Shown here: positions 35,240 to 43,048 of the stretch, in pieces | Numbering within the stretch: position 1 is the stretch's first letter | Layout of the letters: each line of letters opens with the position of its first letter | Translations under genes and position numbers: made by a program | Notes under the pieces: model-generated | What the model saw: only the letters and a program-made list of their open reading frames with translations | What the model was told of the DNA's origin: nothing | The model's database searches: none | From: Thermoflexus sp. | Lineage (GTDB): Bacteria; Chloroflexota; Anaerolineae; Aggregatilineales; Aggregatilineaceae | Assembly: GCA_020724465.1 (NCBI GenBank) | Contig: DYGX01000010.1 | Span: 62,001 to 126,000 of the forward strand | DNA length: 64,000 nucleotides | Direction: 5' to 3'

Positions 35240-36328
35240 TTACGATCCCGAGTAGATAAGCTGTAGCTCGCTGGGCTGCACCGAGCCGTCCGGCATCCAG
35301 GCGCGGCCCTGCAAGTGCCCCAGCGTCGCCTGTGGGACCAGCCAGGCCGCCGTCGCGCCGTCTGCGGCGTTGGGATCGGTCCCGATGACACGCCCCGCGC
35401 CCTCGACGCCGGTGCCGGTTGGGAAGAGCAGGAAATCGACGCGCAGCGCCCCTGCCGGTGCGTCCGGCCAGGTGATCGTCACCGTCGCGCCGGGCTGAAG
35501 CACATAAGCGCCGCCCTCGATGCGCACGTAAGGCGCGATCACCAGCCGGTTGGGCTGGCCGCCGGGTGGCTGGAAGCCCGGATCGTAGCGCACGGTGAAC
35601 ACAGTGCTGCTGCGGCTGCCGAATTCGTTCGAAGCCGCTGCCTGGAAGGTGTAGGTGCCGGGCGCCGGAAAGGTGTAGTCCACAAACGCCCCGTCCCAGG
35701 GATCACGATCCTGGCCGACGGTCGTCGCGGGGCCGCCCGCCGCGTTGCTGGCGTAGAACGTGACCGAGGCGGCGTTGGACACTTCGCCCGCCTGGATGCG
35801 GACGGTGCGTGAATAGGTCACCGGGCGGCCATCCGCGCCGATCCAGTGCGGATCGACGGTCAGCGCCTGGGAGAAGACCGGCAGCCGCGCGTCAGCAGTC
35901 GGGGCGGGGGTGGCGGTCGGCGCGGGGGGCAGGGACGGCACGTACAACCGCTGCCCAACGTAGATCAGCCCAGGGTTGGCGAGGCAGTTGGCCTGGGCAA
36001 GCTGCGCCGTCGTCGAGCGGGTGCGCTCGGCGATGCGGCTGAGCGTGTCGCCCGGCACGACGACATAGACGGGCCAGTTGGTCTGCGGGACGCAGTTGAC
36101 GACCGTAGGGGGCGCCTGCGTCGGGTTGGCGAGCGCGACATCGGTCGGGGTGGGAGTCGGCGTCTCGATCACGAAAACCGGCGTGATGGTGCTGGTGACG
36201 CGCAGGAAAGGCAGCGGCGGCGTCGCGGTCGGCTCGTCTTCGGTCGTCAGGTTGCACGCCAGGGCTGCCAGGGCCAGCGCGGCGGCAGCCAGCGCCACGC
36301 GGGCCGGATGCAGCCTCAATCCTCGCAT
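35240..36328 (-). CDS. LysM-domain lipoprotein
   Basis: 362 residues from the ATG at 36328. Lipoprotein signal (LALAALACN, lipid Cys near 25), Pro/Thr linker, one LysM peptidoglycan-binding domain (about 75-120: YVVVPGDTLSRIAERTRSTTAQLAQANCLANPGLIYVGQRLYVP), then two beta-sandwich domains. The first (about 145-240) looks like an Ig-type module (RTVRIQAGEVSNAASVTFYASNA ... YTFQAAASNEFGSRSSTVFTV). The last resembles a carbohydrate- or ligand-binding beta domain. LysM holds the protein against the wall. Heads an operon with the anchored methyltransferase. Confidence 0.85.
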   Translation of the reverse strand: MRGLRLHPARVALAAAALALAALACNLTTEDEPTATPPLPFLRVTSTITPVFVIETPTPTPTDVALANPTQAPPTVVNCVPQTNWPVYVVVPGDTLSRIAERTRSTTAQLAQANCLANPGLIYVGQRLYVPSLPPAPTATPAPTADARLPVFSQALTVDPHWIGADGRPVTYSRTVRIQAGEVSNAASVTFYASNAAGGPATTVGQDRDPWDGAFVDYTFPAPGTYTFQAAASNEFGSRSSTVFTVRYDPGFQPPGGQPNRLVIAPYVRIEGGAYVLQPGATVTITWPDAPAGALRVDFLLFPTGTGVEGAGRVIGTDPNAADGATAAWLVPQATLGHLQGRAWMPDGSVQPSELQLIYSGS

Positions 36329-36473
36329 AGCTCGTCCCCCTCTCCGCCTGGCCAGGCGCGCCAATCCCGCTCGTTGCGCCAGCCTGCGATTATACCCCAG
36401 GTCGCCGCGCCGCGTTTGCCGCCGCCCACCCGCCTTGCCTAGAATTTGCGGTAAGAAGGAGAGGGAGCGTGCA

Positions 36474-37454
36474 GTGAACGAGCAAGTGGATCGATTGGGA
36501 ACTGGCTACCGGGCCGGGCGCAGCGGCGCGACCTTCTGGCGCGTGCCGGAGCCGGGCTGGCTGCACCTGACCGGCCCGGACCGGAACGAGTACGTCCAGC
36601 GGCAGACGACCAACGACATCCGCCAGCTTCAGCCCGGGCGCACCCAGTTGACCGTGCTGACGTCCGGCACGGCGCGGATTCTCGACGTGTGGCGTCTGGT
36701 GCCGGAAGATGGCGCGCTCGGTGTAATCACGCTGCCGGGGCGCGGGCCGGCGACGGCGCGCTATCTCCAGCGGCGGATCTTCTTCATGGATCACGTCAGC
36801 GTGCTCGACGCGAGCGACACGCTGGCCCAGTTCGACCTGCTCGGCCCTGCTGCGCCGGATATGCTGGCCGCACTGGGACTGACGCAGGTCCCGGAGCCGG
36901 GCGCGCTGGTGAGCTTCGAAGTGGCGGGCGTCGAGGGGCGGGCGCTGGGGCCGGAACCGGCGCTGAACCTGGGCTGGCGGCTGCTGATCCCGGTCGAGGC
37001 CGCCGGGACGCTCGAAGCGCGTCTGCGCCAGGGCGGAGCGGAACCGCTGGCCCCGGACGCCTACGACGTGCTGCGCGTCGAAGCCGGGCTGCCCGCCGCC
37101 GGTCACGAGCTGACCGACGCCTACACACCGCTCGAAACGGGTCTGCGTGCGGCTATCGCCGGGGCCAAAGGCTGCTACAGCGGTCAGGAAGTCATCGCGC
37201 GCCAGATCAACTACGACAAGATCACGTGGCAGCTTGCCGGGCTGCGGCTCGATGCGCCGGTTGCGCCCGGTGCGACTGTGCGGGTCGAGGGACGCAGCGC
37301 GGGCGAGGTCACGTCGGCGGTGGTGTCGCCCGCCTTCGGACCGATCGCGCTGGCGGTGATGAAGCGCCCGCATTTCGAGCCGGGGACCGCGATCACGGTC
37401 GTCCTCGAAGGCGGCGACGTGCGCGGCGTGGTTTGCGCGCTGCCGTTCGCGTGA
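36474..37454 (+). CDS. ygfZ: YgfZ/GcvT-like folate-binding Fe-S repair protein
   Basis: 326 residues from the GTG at 36474, with GGAGAGGGAG in front; the frame is open to 36078 but the upstream part overlaps the LysM gene. The diagnostic KGCYSGQEVIAR motif is at 232-243, and the N-terminal half has RNEYVQRQTTNDIRQL and ILDVWRLVPEDG of the GcvT_N fold. YgfZ binds folate and supports maturation or repair of some Fe-S enzymes. It is distinct from T protein of glycine cleavage, so it does not replace gcvT. An A-type Fe-S carrier is convergent at 37544. Confidence 0.93.
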   Translation: MNEQVDRLGTGYRAGRSGATFWRVPEPGWLHLTGPDRNEYVQRQTTNDIRQLQPGRTQLTVLTSGTARILDVWRLVPEDGALGVITLPGRGPATARYLQRRIFFMDHVSVLDASDTLAQFDLLGPAAPDMLAALGLTQVPEPGALVSFEVAGVEGRALGPEPALNLGWRLLIPVEAAGTLEARLRQGGAEPLAPDAYDVLRVEAGLPAAGHELTDAYTPLETGLRAAIAGAKGCYSGQEVIARQINYDKITWQLAGLRLDAPVAPGATVRVEGRSAGEVTSAVVSPAFGPIALAVMKRPHFEPGTAITVVLEGGDVRGVVCALPFA

Positions 37455-37543
37455 AGCGCGCGGGGCGCCGGCACTGCAAACGAAGCCGGGCTGCCTGGAA
37501 CGCCCGGCCTCGTGGGGTGTCTATCCGGTTGGGTACGGCGAGC

Positions 37544-37960
37544 TTAGTGGCCGCAGGCGCAGCCCCCGCCGCCGTAGGCGTCGTCCGCGGCGTCATCGCT
37601 GGTGCGGAAGGAATGCCCGCAGCCGCACGAGGCGACCGCGTTCGGGTTGTTGATCGCGAACCCGCCGCCCATCAGGCTATCCACGTAATCGATCTCGGAA
37701 CCGCGCATGTACAGCAGGCTGTTCGGATCGATCACCAGCTCGACGCCGTCCACCTCAACGCGGTGATCCTGCGGGTAGAAATTCGGCTCGAACGCCATCC
37801 CGTACGACAGGCCGGAGCAGCCGCCGCCCTGCACGAAGACGCGCAGCGCCACGCCCGACAGCTCGCGCTCTTCCATTAACTGGCGAATCTTCGCTAGCGC
37901 GACAGGGGTCACGGTCAAAATCGGGGTTTCTACCTGAGTGTTTTCCTGAACGTCGGCCAT
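37544..37960 (-). CDS. A-type iron-sulfur cluster carrier (IscA/ErpA family)
   Basis: 138 residues from the ATG at 37960 (GGAGAG before it); the frame upstream to 38074 is not translated. The three cluster-ligand cysteines are present: Cys48 in GGGCSG and Cys112/Cys114 in SCGCGHSF. The tail is unusual: after GHSFRTSDDAADDAYGGGG comes an extra Cys-Ala-Cys-Gly-His end, adding two cysteines and a histidine. Receives clusters from a scaffold and hands them to targets. Convergent with ygfZ, which supports a local Fe-S theme. Confidence 0.94.
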   Translation of the reverse strand: MADVQENTQVETPILTVTPVALAKIRQLMEERELSGVALRVFVQGGGCSGLSYGMAFEPNFYPQDHRVEVDGVELVIDPNSLLYMRGSEIDYVDSLMGGGFAINNPNAVASCGCGHSFRTSDDAADDAYGGGGCACGH

Positions 37961-38122
37961 CAGTCTCTCCTGTCGGTCGCTCTCGATGGGCATGTATGAA
38001 CGCGCGTAAGTTGCCTGTCCAAACTGCCTGCCTAAGTTGCCTACAAGTCTAGCAAGCTGTGGCCGATTCGTCAATTAAGATGATGGATTTGTGACAAATG
38101 GCAGCGGCGGGGCCGGTGATCG

Positions 38123-39331
38123 TCATGCGCCGGCGTCCGGCGGCGCGTGCCGGGGCAGGCCGATCAGCAGCGCCAGCGGCCCGGCCAGCAGCAGCCACAG
38201 CGCCGCATCCAGCCCGGCGACCTGCGCCACCCCGCCGAGCGCCAGCGGGAAGAGGCTGCCCGCCAGCCCGGCCACGTTGCTTGCCGCCAGGGCGGCGCCG
38301 CTCTGGTTGGGCAGGGTGGCGTAAAGCTGGGCCATCGGGATCGCGTACCAGCCGGAGTTCAGCAGTCCCAGCGCGCCCAGCACGATCAGCTTGAGCGCCA
38401 GCGGCTCGACCAGCAAAAACGCGGGAAACAGGACGGCCACCGCCGCCGCGCTCCGGCGCAGATAGCGCAGCCCCGACACGCGCGCCAGCAGCGGGATCAG
38501 CAGCGCATCGCCGAGCAGGCCGACGACCGTCCACACCGCGACTGCCAGCCCGGCCAGCGCCGGACGGACGCCCGCCACATCTACAAAGTACAGCGCCAGG
38601 AAGCCGTAGAGAATGTCGAGCATCAGATCGGAGAACTGGAGCAGGACAAGCCAGCGCAGCACGTCCCGGCGCAGCATGGCTCGCCACGCGGCGCGCAGCC
38701 CGTCGCGCAGGCCCGGCGGCGTCTCGGACGGATCGTCTTCGGCTGCCCGGCCCAGCGGCGCCTGCCACGCCCGCGCCAGCGCGACCAGCGTCAGGACGGC
38801 GAACGCGCCGAACAACCCGCGCCAGCTCCCCCCCAGCGCCACCGCCCCGCTGACGACCAGCGGCCCTGCCACCACGCCGACCGATCCGGCCAGCGTCCAA
38901 CGGGCCATGTTGTGCTCGCGCCGCGCCGGCTCGGCGTCCATCAGCGCGGCCTGCGACAGGCTGACGAACGCGCCCGACGCCGGGTAGAGCAGCAGGAACG
39001 CAGCCAGCAGCACGCCAAACGTGGGGCTGAGCGCGATCAGGATCAGCGCCGCGCCAAACAGCACCCCGCCGCCGAGGATCAGCGCGCGGCGGTTCCACAG
39101 GTCGCTCAGCACGCCGAGCGCCGGCTCGACCACGGCGCTAAACAGGCCAGGGATGCTGAGCAGCAGCCCGATCTGCGTGTATGACAGCCCCAGATCGCGG
39201 CGGATGAAGGGCCAGGCCGCCTCGCGCGCGCCGAATGCCAGCTCGTCGAGGAATTCGATCAGCAGCAGCGCGGCGACCAGGCCGGTGATGCGGCCTGTCA
39301 GGCGCGCAGTTCAGAGGGGCGAGCGGATCAC
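38123..39331 (-). pseudogene. MFS transporter, reading frame interrupted by TGA at codon 7
   Basis: From the GTG at 39331, with GGAGAAG eight bases before it, the frame reads M-I-R-S-P-L-stop (TGA at 39311-39313) and then stays open for about 395 codons to 38123. After the TGA the frame continues with TARLTGRITGLVAALLLIEFLDELAFGA and RDLGLSYTQIGLLLSIPGLF, a clear MFS helix 1-2 with the cytosolic loop, so the stop splits the natural gene. The first in-frame ATG/GTG/TTG after the stop is GTG 39133, which would drop helices 1 and 2. The rest has about ten helices and the motif A-like SDLWNRRALILGG. Possible: recent nonsense mutation, sequencing error, or start at a CTG. Substrate unknown. Confidence 0.75.
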
Positions 39332-39363
39332 CTGGGCTTCTCCTCAGCGCGTGATGGGCGCTG

Positions 39364-40272
39364 CTACTCGACGACGTTGATCACCACGCCCTGCGTGTCA
39401 ACCGCGACGATCAGCGTGCGCGCGGTCACGCCCGCCTGTTCGAACGCCGCGGCCATTGCCTGCTCGATCGCGTCGTGATCGCGCGTGGCGAAGGCCGCCA
39501 GCGCCGGACCCGCGCCGCACAGCGCGACCCCGTCCGCTCCGGCCTCGCGCGCCGCCGCGACGACCTCGCGGTAGGCGGGAATGTCGCCGGTGCGGTACGG
39601 TTCGTGCAGGCGATCGGCCAGGGCGCGCCCCAACAGGCCGAAATCGCCCTCGCGCAGCGCCTCAACCACCAGCAGCGCCCGGCCCAGGTTGTGCACCGCG
39701 TCAGAGAGCGGCACGGCCTGGGGCAGGTCGTCGCGCAGCCGCTGCGGATAGCCCGGCAGGTCGGGGATGGTCAGCACCACGTGCAGCGGCTCAATATCCA
39801 CCGTGCGATAGAGCAGATCGCCTGGCCCGGCGCTGCACACGCTCAGCCCGCCGCGCATCGCCGCGACGACCGCCTCCGGCTCGCCGCCGATCCGCCCGGC
39901 GAGCGCGATCAAGGCTTCGCGCCCCAGCGGGCTGCCGAGCAGATTGTTCGCGGCGACCAGCCCGCCGACGATCAGGGCCGTCCGCGCGCCCAGGCCCACA
40001 TCGAGCGGGATGCGGTTGGCGCAGCTCAGCGTCAGGCCGGCGGGCGCGCGCTCAAGGGCCTGGAAAAGCGTGATGGCGGCCATCATCGCCGGGTTGTAGA
40101 AATCTTCCGGCAGCCGATCGGCGCCTTCGCCGCGCACCTGGATGACAAGCTGATCGTCGTCGCGCAGCGCCATCTCGACCGTGTTGCGCAGGTTGAGAGC
40201 CAGGCCGAGAACGTCGTACCCCGGCCCAAGATTGGAGCAGACCGCCGGAACCGATACGCTGACTTTGTGCAT
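39364..40272 (-). CDS. ThrB-like GHMP-kinase protein with altered active-site motifs
   Basis: 302 residues. Overall it is a homoserine kinase-like (ThrB) GHMP protein: VSVPAVCSNLGPGYDVLGLAL at the N terminus and ALCGAGPALAAFA near the C terminus. But the phosphate-binding loop, normally PxxxGLGSSAA, reads PLDVGLGARTA (90-99), and the GHPDNV segment reads GGEPEAV (129-135). Both replacements touch residues that contact ATP-Mg and catalysis in known members. So it may be a divergent kinase or a non-catalytic relative. It starts 101 bases downstream of the methyltransferase gene and precedes the broken MFS gene. Confidence 0.75.
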   Translation of the reverse strand: MHKVSVSVPAVCSNLGPGYDVLGLALNLRNTVEMALRDDDQLVIQVRGEGADRLPEDFYNPAMMAAITLFQALERAPAGLTLSCANRIPLDVGLGARTALIVGGLVAANNLLGSPLGREALIALAGRIGGEPEAVVAAMRGGLSVCSAGPGDLLYRTVDIEPLHVVLTIPDLPGYPQRLRDDLPQAVPLSDAVHNLGRALLVVEALREGDFGLLGRALADRLHEPYRTGDIPAYREVVAAAREAGADGVALCGAGPALAAFATRDHDAIEQAMAAAFEQAGVTARTLIVAVDTQGVVINVVE

Positions 40273-40373
40273 ACTCCGCCGCCCTGGTGCGAAAAAGGTG
40301 CCGCGCGCCGGTGCGCCTGTCCCTAATAGTAGTGACGGGCAGGGCGCTTGACAAGCAGCGCGCCGGTCCGCGT

Positions 40374-41144
40374 TCAGGCCGGGCGCGCGGTAACGATTGG
40401 CTGATGAAAGCCGACGTCCTGCGGCATGTACCAGCGCGTGTCCGTCAGGCCGGCACGCGTCAAGATCGCGTCCAGCTCGGCCCGCTCCAATGCGCGATAG
40501 CGGGTGCGGTAGCTGCTGGTCTGCCAGCCGCCGGCGGCGCGCCGCACAATGAACAGCTCCAACGCATAGGTCCGGCCGTCCGGCGCCCAGTCCCACACCT
40601 GGAACACGATGCGCCGTCCCTCAGGCGCGTCGATGATCGTCGGCGGTGTGACGCGAGGCCGCTCGCGGCGCAGCTCGTCGTAATCGCGGATGCTGAGCAG
40701 CAGCAGACCGCCGGGGCGCAGCTTGGCGCGCATATTTTCGGCGGCGCGCAGCAGGTCGGCGTCGTCCAGCAGGTGCGGCAGGGCGTTGTCGCAGGCCAGC
40801 ACCACGTCGAACTCGCCCGGCACCTGCCCGGCCAGCGTGCGGAAATCGGCCACGCCGGTCGTCAGCGGCACGCCGCGTCGCTCGGCTTCCTGCGCGGCCC
40901 GCGCGACAGCCGCCGGGCTGAGGTCGGTGGCATGCACCCGGTAGCCGCGTTGCGCCAGCCCGATAGCCTGCGTGCCGATCCCGGCGGCGCAGTCGAGCAC
41001 GGTCAGCCCGTCCCCCGGCAGATGAAAGCGAATCACGCGGTCGAGCGCGGCGGCGTGGCGCTGGATGCTCTGCTCCCAGTCGATGTAGATCAGGTGATAG
41101 TCGTTGGCGAGCTGCTCGTAGAAGGTCAGCGCGTCGTCGGTCAT
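40374..41144 (-). CDS. Class I SAM-dependent methyltransferase (glycine/sarcosine N-methyltransferase-like)
   Basis: 256 residues from the ATG at 41144 (GGAG seven bases upstream); the frame open to 42191 overlaps the GNAT gene and is not real. Features: FYEQLANDYHLIYIDWEQSIQRHAAALDRVI at the N terminus, VLDCAAGIGTQAIGLAQRGYRVHATDLS (motif I-II), VVLACDNALPHLLD, LRPGGLLLLSIRDYDELRRERP. The Y-D-x-Y/W-E-x-x start and IGTQA match sugar/amine N-methyltransferases. Substrate unknown. Follows the GNAT gene by 17 bases in the same direction. Confidence 0.85.
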   Translation of the reverse strand: MTDDALTFYEQLANDYHLIYIDWEQSIQRHAAALDRVIRFHLPGDGLTVLDCAAGIGTQAIGLAQRGYRVHATDLSPAAVARAAQEAERRGVPLTTGVADFRTLAGQVPGEFDVVLACDNALPHLLDDADLLRAAENMRAKLRPGGLLLLSIRDYDELRRERPRVTPPTIIDAPEGRRIVFQVWDWAPDGRTYALELFIVRRAAGGWQTSSYRTRYRALERAELDAILTRAGLTDTRWYMPQDVGFHQPIVTARPA

Positions 41145-41161
41145 GCCCGGCTCCGTCGGTG

Positions 41162-41953
41162 CTAGAGGTGGCCGAAGGCGGTCCGGTAGGGCGGGCCGTA
41201 GTAGGTCGTCGTGCCGATCTGCCGGTAGCCGAGCCGCTCGTAGAGGGGCCGCCCGGCAGCCGAAGCCATGAGCATTGAGGCGCCGATGCCATGCGCGCGC
41301 AGGTCGGCCAGCACCGCGTTCATGAGCGCGGTCGCGTAGCGCTGGCGGCGGAAGCGGTAGCGCGTGCCGACATTCCAGATCCCGGCCATGTCGCCGCACA
41401 GCGCGACGGTCGCGCAGGCCGCGGGCTCGCCGTCCACGTAGGCCAGGTAATGCGCGATGTCGCTCTGGCCGAGGTGCTCCGGGCGCCCGATCCGTTCGTT
41501 GACCCCACTGCCGGATGCAAACGCTTCGGCCATCACCTGGGCGATGTCGGTGATGTGCTGGCAGGTGGTGGCGCGCTCGATGTGGGCCGCCGGGTTGCCG
41601 CGAACGCGCAGCGGCGCTCCGGTCAGGACCATCAGCGGCGTGCTCCACCGGGTGAAATAGCCGCTGGCCTCCAGCCGCTCGTTCCACTCCGGCATGTAGG
41701 TATCGGTCACCACCACGCTCCAGGCGGCGTGGAAGGCGGCGAAGAAGCGTGCCGCGCTGGCAAGAACGCGCTCGCTGAGTGCGTCGGGCTGCTGCGGCCA
41801 GATGTGGTTGGCGCCGGTCAGCCGCACATCGCCGCTGTAGCTCAGCGTGCAGTGATTCAGCACCTCGGTCACTGCGCCGGGCCACGAGCGAAAGATCCGC
41901 TGGTAGAACCAATCGACGCAGGCCAGCGCCTGCTCCAACAGCCGGTCGACCAT
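41162..41953 (-). CDS. GNAT family N-acetyltransferase
   Basis: 263 residues. The C-terminal half (about 125-260) holds the GNAT fold: IAHYLAYVDGEPAACATVALCGDMAGIWNVGTRYRFRRQRYATALMNAVLADLRAHGIGASMLMASAAGRPLYERLGYRQIGTTTYYGPP, with the Q/RxxGxG/A-like acetyl-CoA loop (RFRRQRYATAL) and the C-terminal YERLGY. The N-terminal half is helical and has a Trp/His-rich part (HIWPQQPDALSER), perhaps a second degenerate GNAT unit. Starts three bases after the histidine kinase stop, so it is translationally linked to it. Confidence 0.82.
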   Translation of the reverse strand: MVDRLLEQALACVDWFYQRIFRSWPGAVTEVLNHCTLSYSGDVRLTGANHIWPQQPDALSERVLASAARFFAAFHAAWSVVVTDTYMPEWNERLEASGYFTRWSTPLMVLTGAPLRVRGNPAAHIERATTCQHITDIAQVMAEAFASGSGVNERIGRPEHLGQSDIAHYLAYVDGEPAACATVALCGDMAGIWNVGTRYRFRRQRYATALMNAVLADLRAHGIGASMLMASAAGRPLYERLGYRQIGTTTYYGPPYRTAFGHL

Positions 41954-41956
41954 CCC

Positions 41957-42976
41957 TCACCAGCTTTCGGCTGCCGGCAGCGCGAGCGTCACCGTGGTGC
42001 CCGCGCCCGGCGTGCTCGCGATCGCGATCCGGCCCCCGTGCCGCAGGACAATCGCCTGGGCCAGCGTCAGGCCGATCCCGCCGCCGGGAACCGCCAGCAC
42101 GCGCGGATCGTCCGAGCGCCACAGGCGGTCGAACACTTTGGGCAGGTCGTCCGGCGCGATCCCGAACCCGCGATCCACCACCTCGCAGCACACTTCACCG
42201 CTCGACCGGCTCGCCCGGATGGTTACGGGTGCGCCGTCCGGCGCGTAGAACAAGGCATTGCGCAGCACGGCGTCAAGCGCCTGCTGCAGCCGTGCCGCGT
42301 CGCCCAGGACGGGCGGCAGGTCGCCCGGCAGCTCAAGCTCGACCGTGCTGGCGCGGCGCTGTGCCTCGTCTGCCAGCGCCGCGATCGCCGCGCGGATCAC
42401 CTCATCCAGCCGGACCGGGGTTTGTTCCAGCGGCATCCCGCTCTCGATCCAGGCCAGTTCGACCAGCGTGCCCGCCAGGTTGTAGAGCTTGTCGGCGATG
42501 CGCTGCACCCGCTCCAGATATTCGATCTGCTCCGGGCTGGCGCCCGGCTCGGTCGCCGCCAGGTCGGCGAAGCCGCTCAGCGCGTGGATCGGGTTGCGCA
42601 GATCGTGGGCGATCTGGCGGACCAGCGCAGCGCGCCCGCTGTCGATCGCCTGCTGCCCGGTGACATCTTCCACCAGGATCATGCGTTCGCAGCCGGCAGG
42701 GTTGCTCGACACCACGCGCACCTGGCGCCGGTTGGCGAGCGTGACCGGGCCGGCGTCCGTCTCCGGGGAGGTTAGGGCGCGCAGCAGGTGCGGCTGATCG
42801 TCGAACACGGCGCCGAGCGGCTGCCCGCGCGCCGCACTGCCCAACGCCAGCAGCGATGCCGCAGCGGGGTTGAAGCGCACTAGCACGCCGTCCGGATCGA
42901 CGAGCAGGATTCCGGTCGCGGTGTGATGAAACACAAACTCGAAGTGGGCGGCCAGATCCGCCTGATCGTTGGCCAT
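41957..42976 (-). CDS. Soluble PAS-sensor histidine kinase
   Basis: 339 residues with no membrane helix. PAS domain (about 10-110: FEFVFHHTATGILLVDPDGVLVRFNPAAASLLALGS), HisKA with the phosphorylated His124 in VRQIAHDLRNPIHALSGFADLA, and HATPase_c with N box LQQALDAVLRNALFYAP, G1 DRGFGI, F box FDRLWR, G2 GGGIGLTLAQAIVLRHGG. All residues for ATP use and phosphotransfer are present. No response regulator is adjacent, so it is an orphan kinase. It is followed by a GNAT gene after three bases and preceded by the sugar kinase/uridylyltransferase fusion. Confidence 0.93.
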   Translation of the reverse strand: MANDQADLAAHFEFVFHHTATGILLVDPDGVLVRFNPAAASLLALGSAARGQPLGAVFDDQPHLLRALTSPETDAGPVTLANRRQVRVVSSNPAGCERMILVEDVTGQQAIDSGRAALVRQIAHDLRNPIHALSGFADLAATEPGASPEQIEYLERVQRIADKLYNLAGTLVELAWIESGMPLEQTPVRLDEVIRAAIAALADEAQRRASTVELELPGDLPPVLGDAARLQQALDAVLRNALFYAPDGAPVTIRASRSSGEVCCEVVDRGFGIAPDDLPKVFDRLWRSDDPRVLAVPGGGIGLTLAQAIVLRHGGRIAIASTPGAGTTVTLALPAAESW

Positions 42977-43048
42977 GCTTCCCTTCGAACTGGCTCGCGC
43001 CGGGCACCCGGGCGCGCGTATCGATGCCGTCTGGGCGCTGCGAGCGCG

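Noticed and set aside
36474-37454. GcvT (aminomethyltransferase) as the identity of the YgfZ-like gene
   Set aside because: The KGCYSGQEV motif and length fit YgfZ; the T-protein signature is missing and it is far from the gcv operon.
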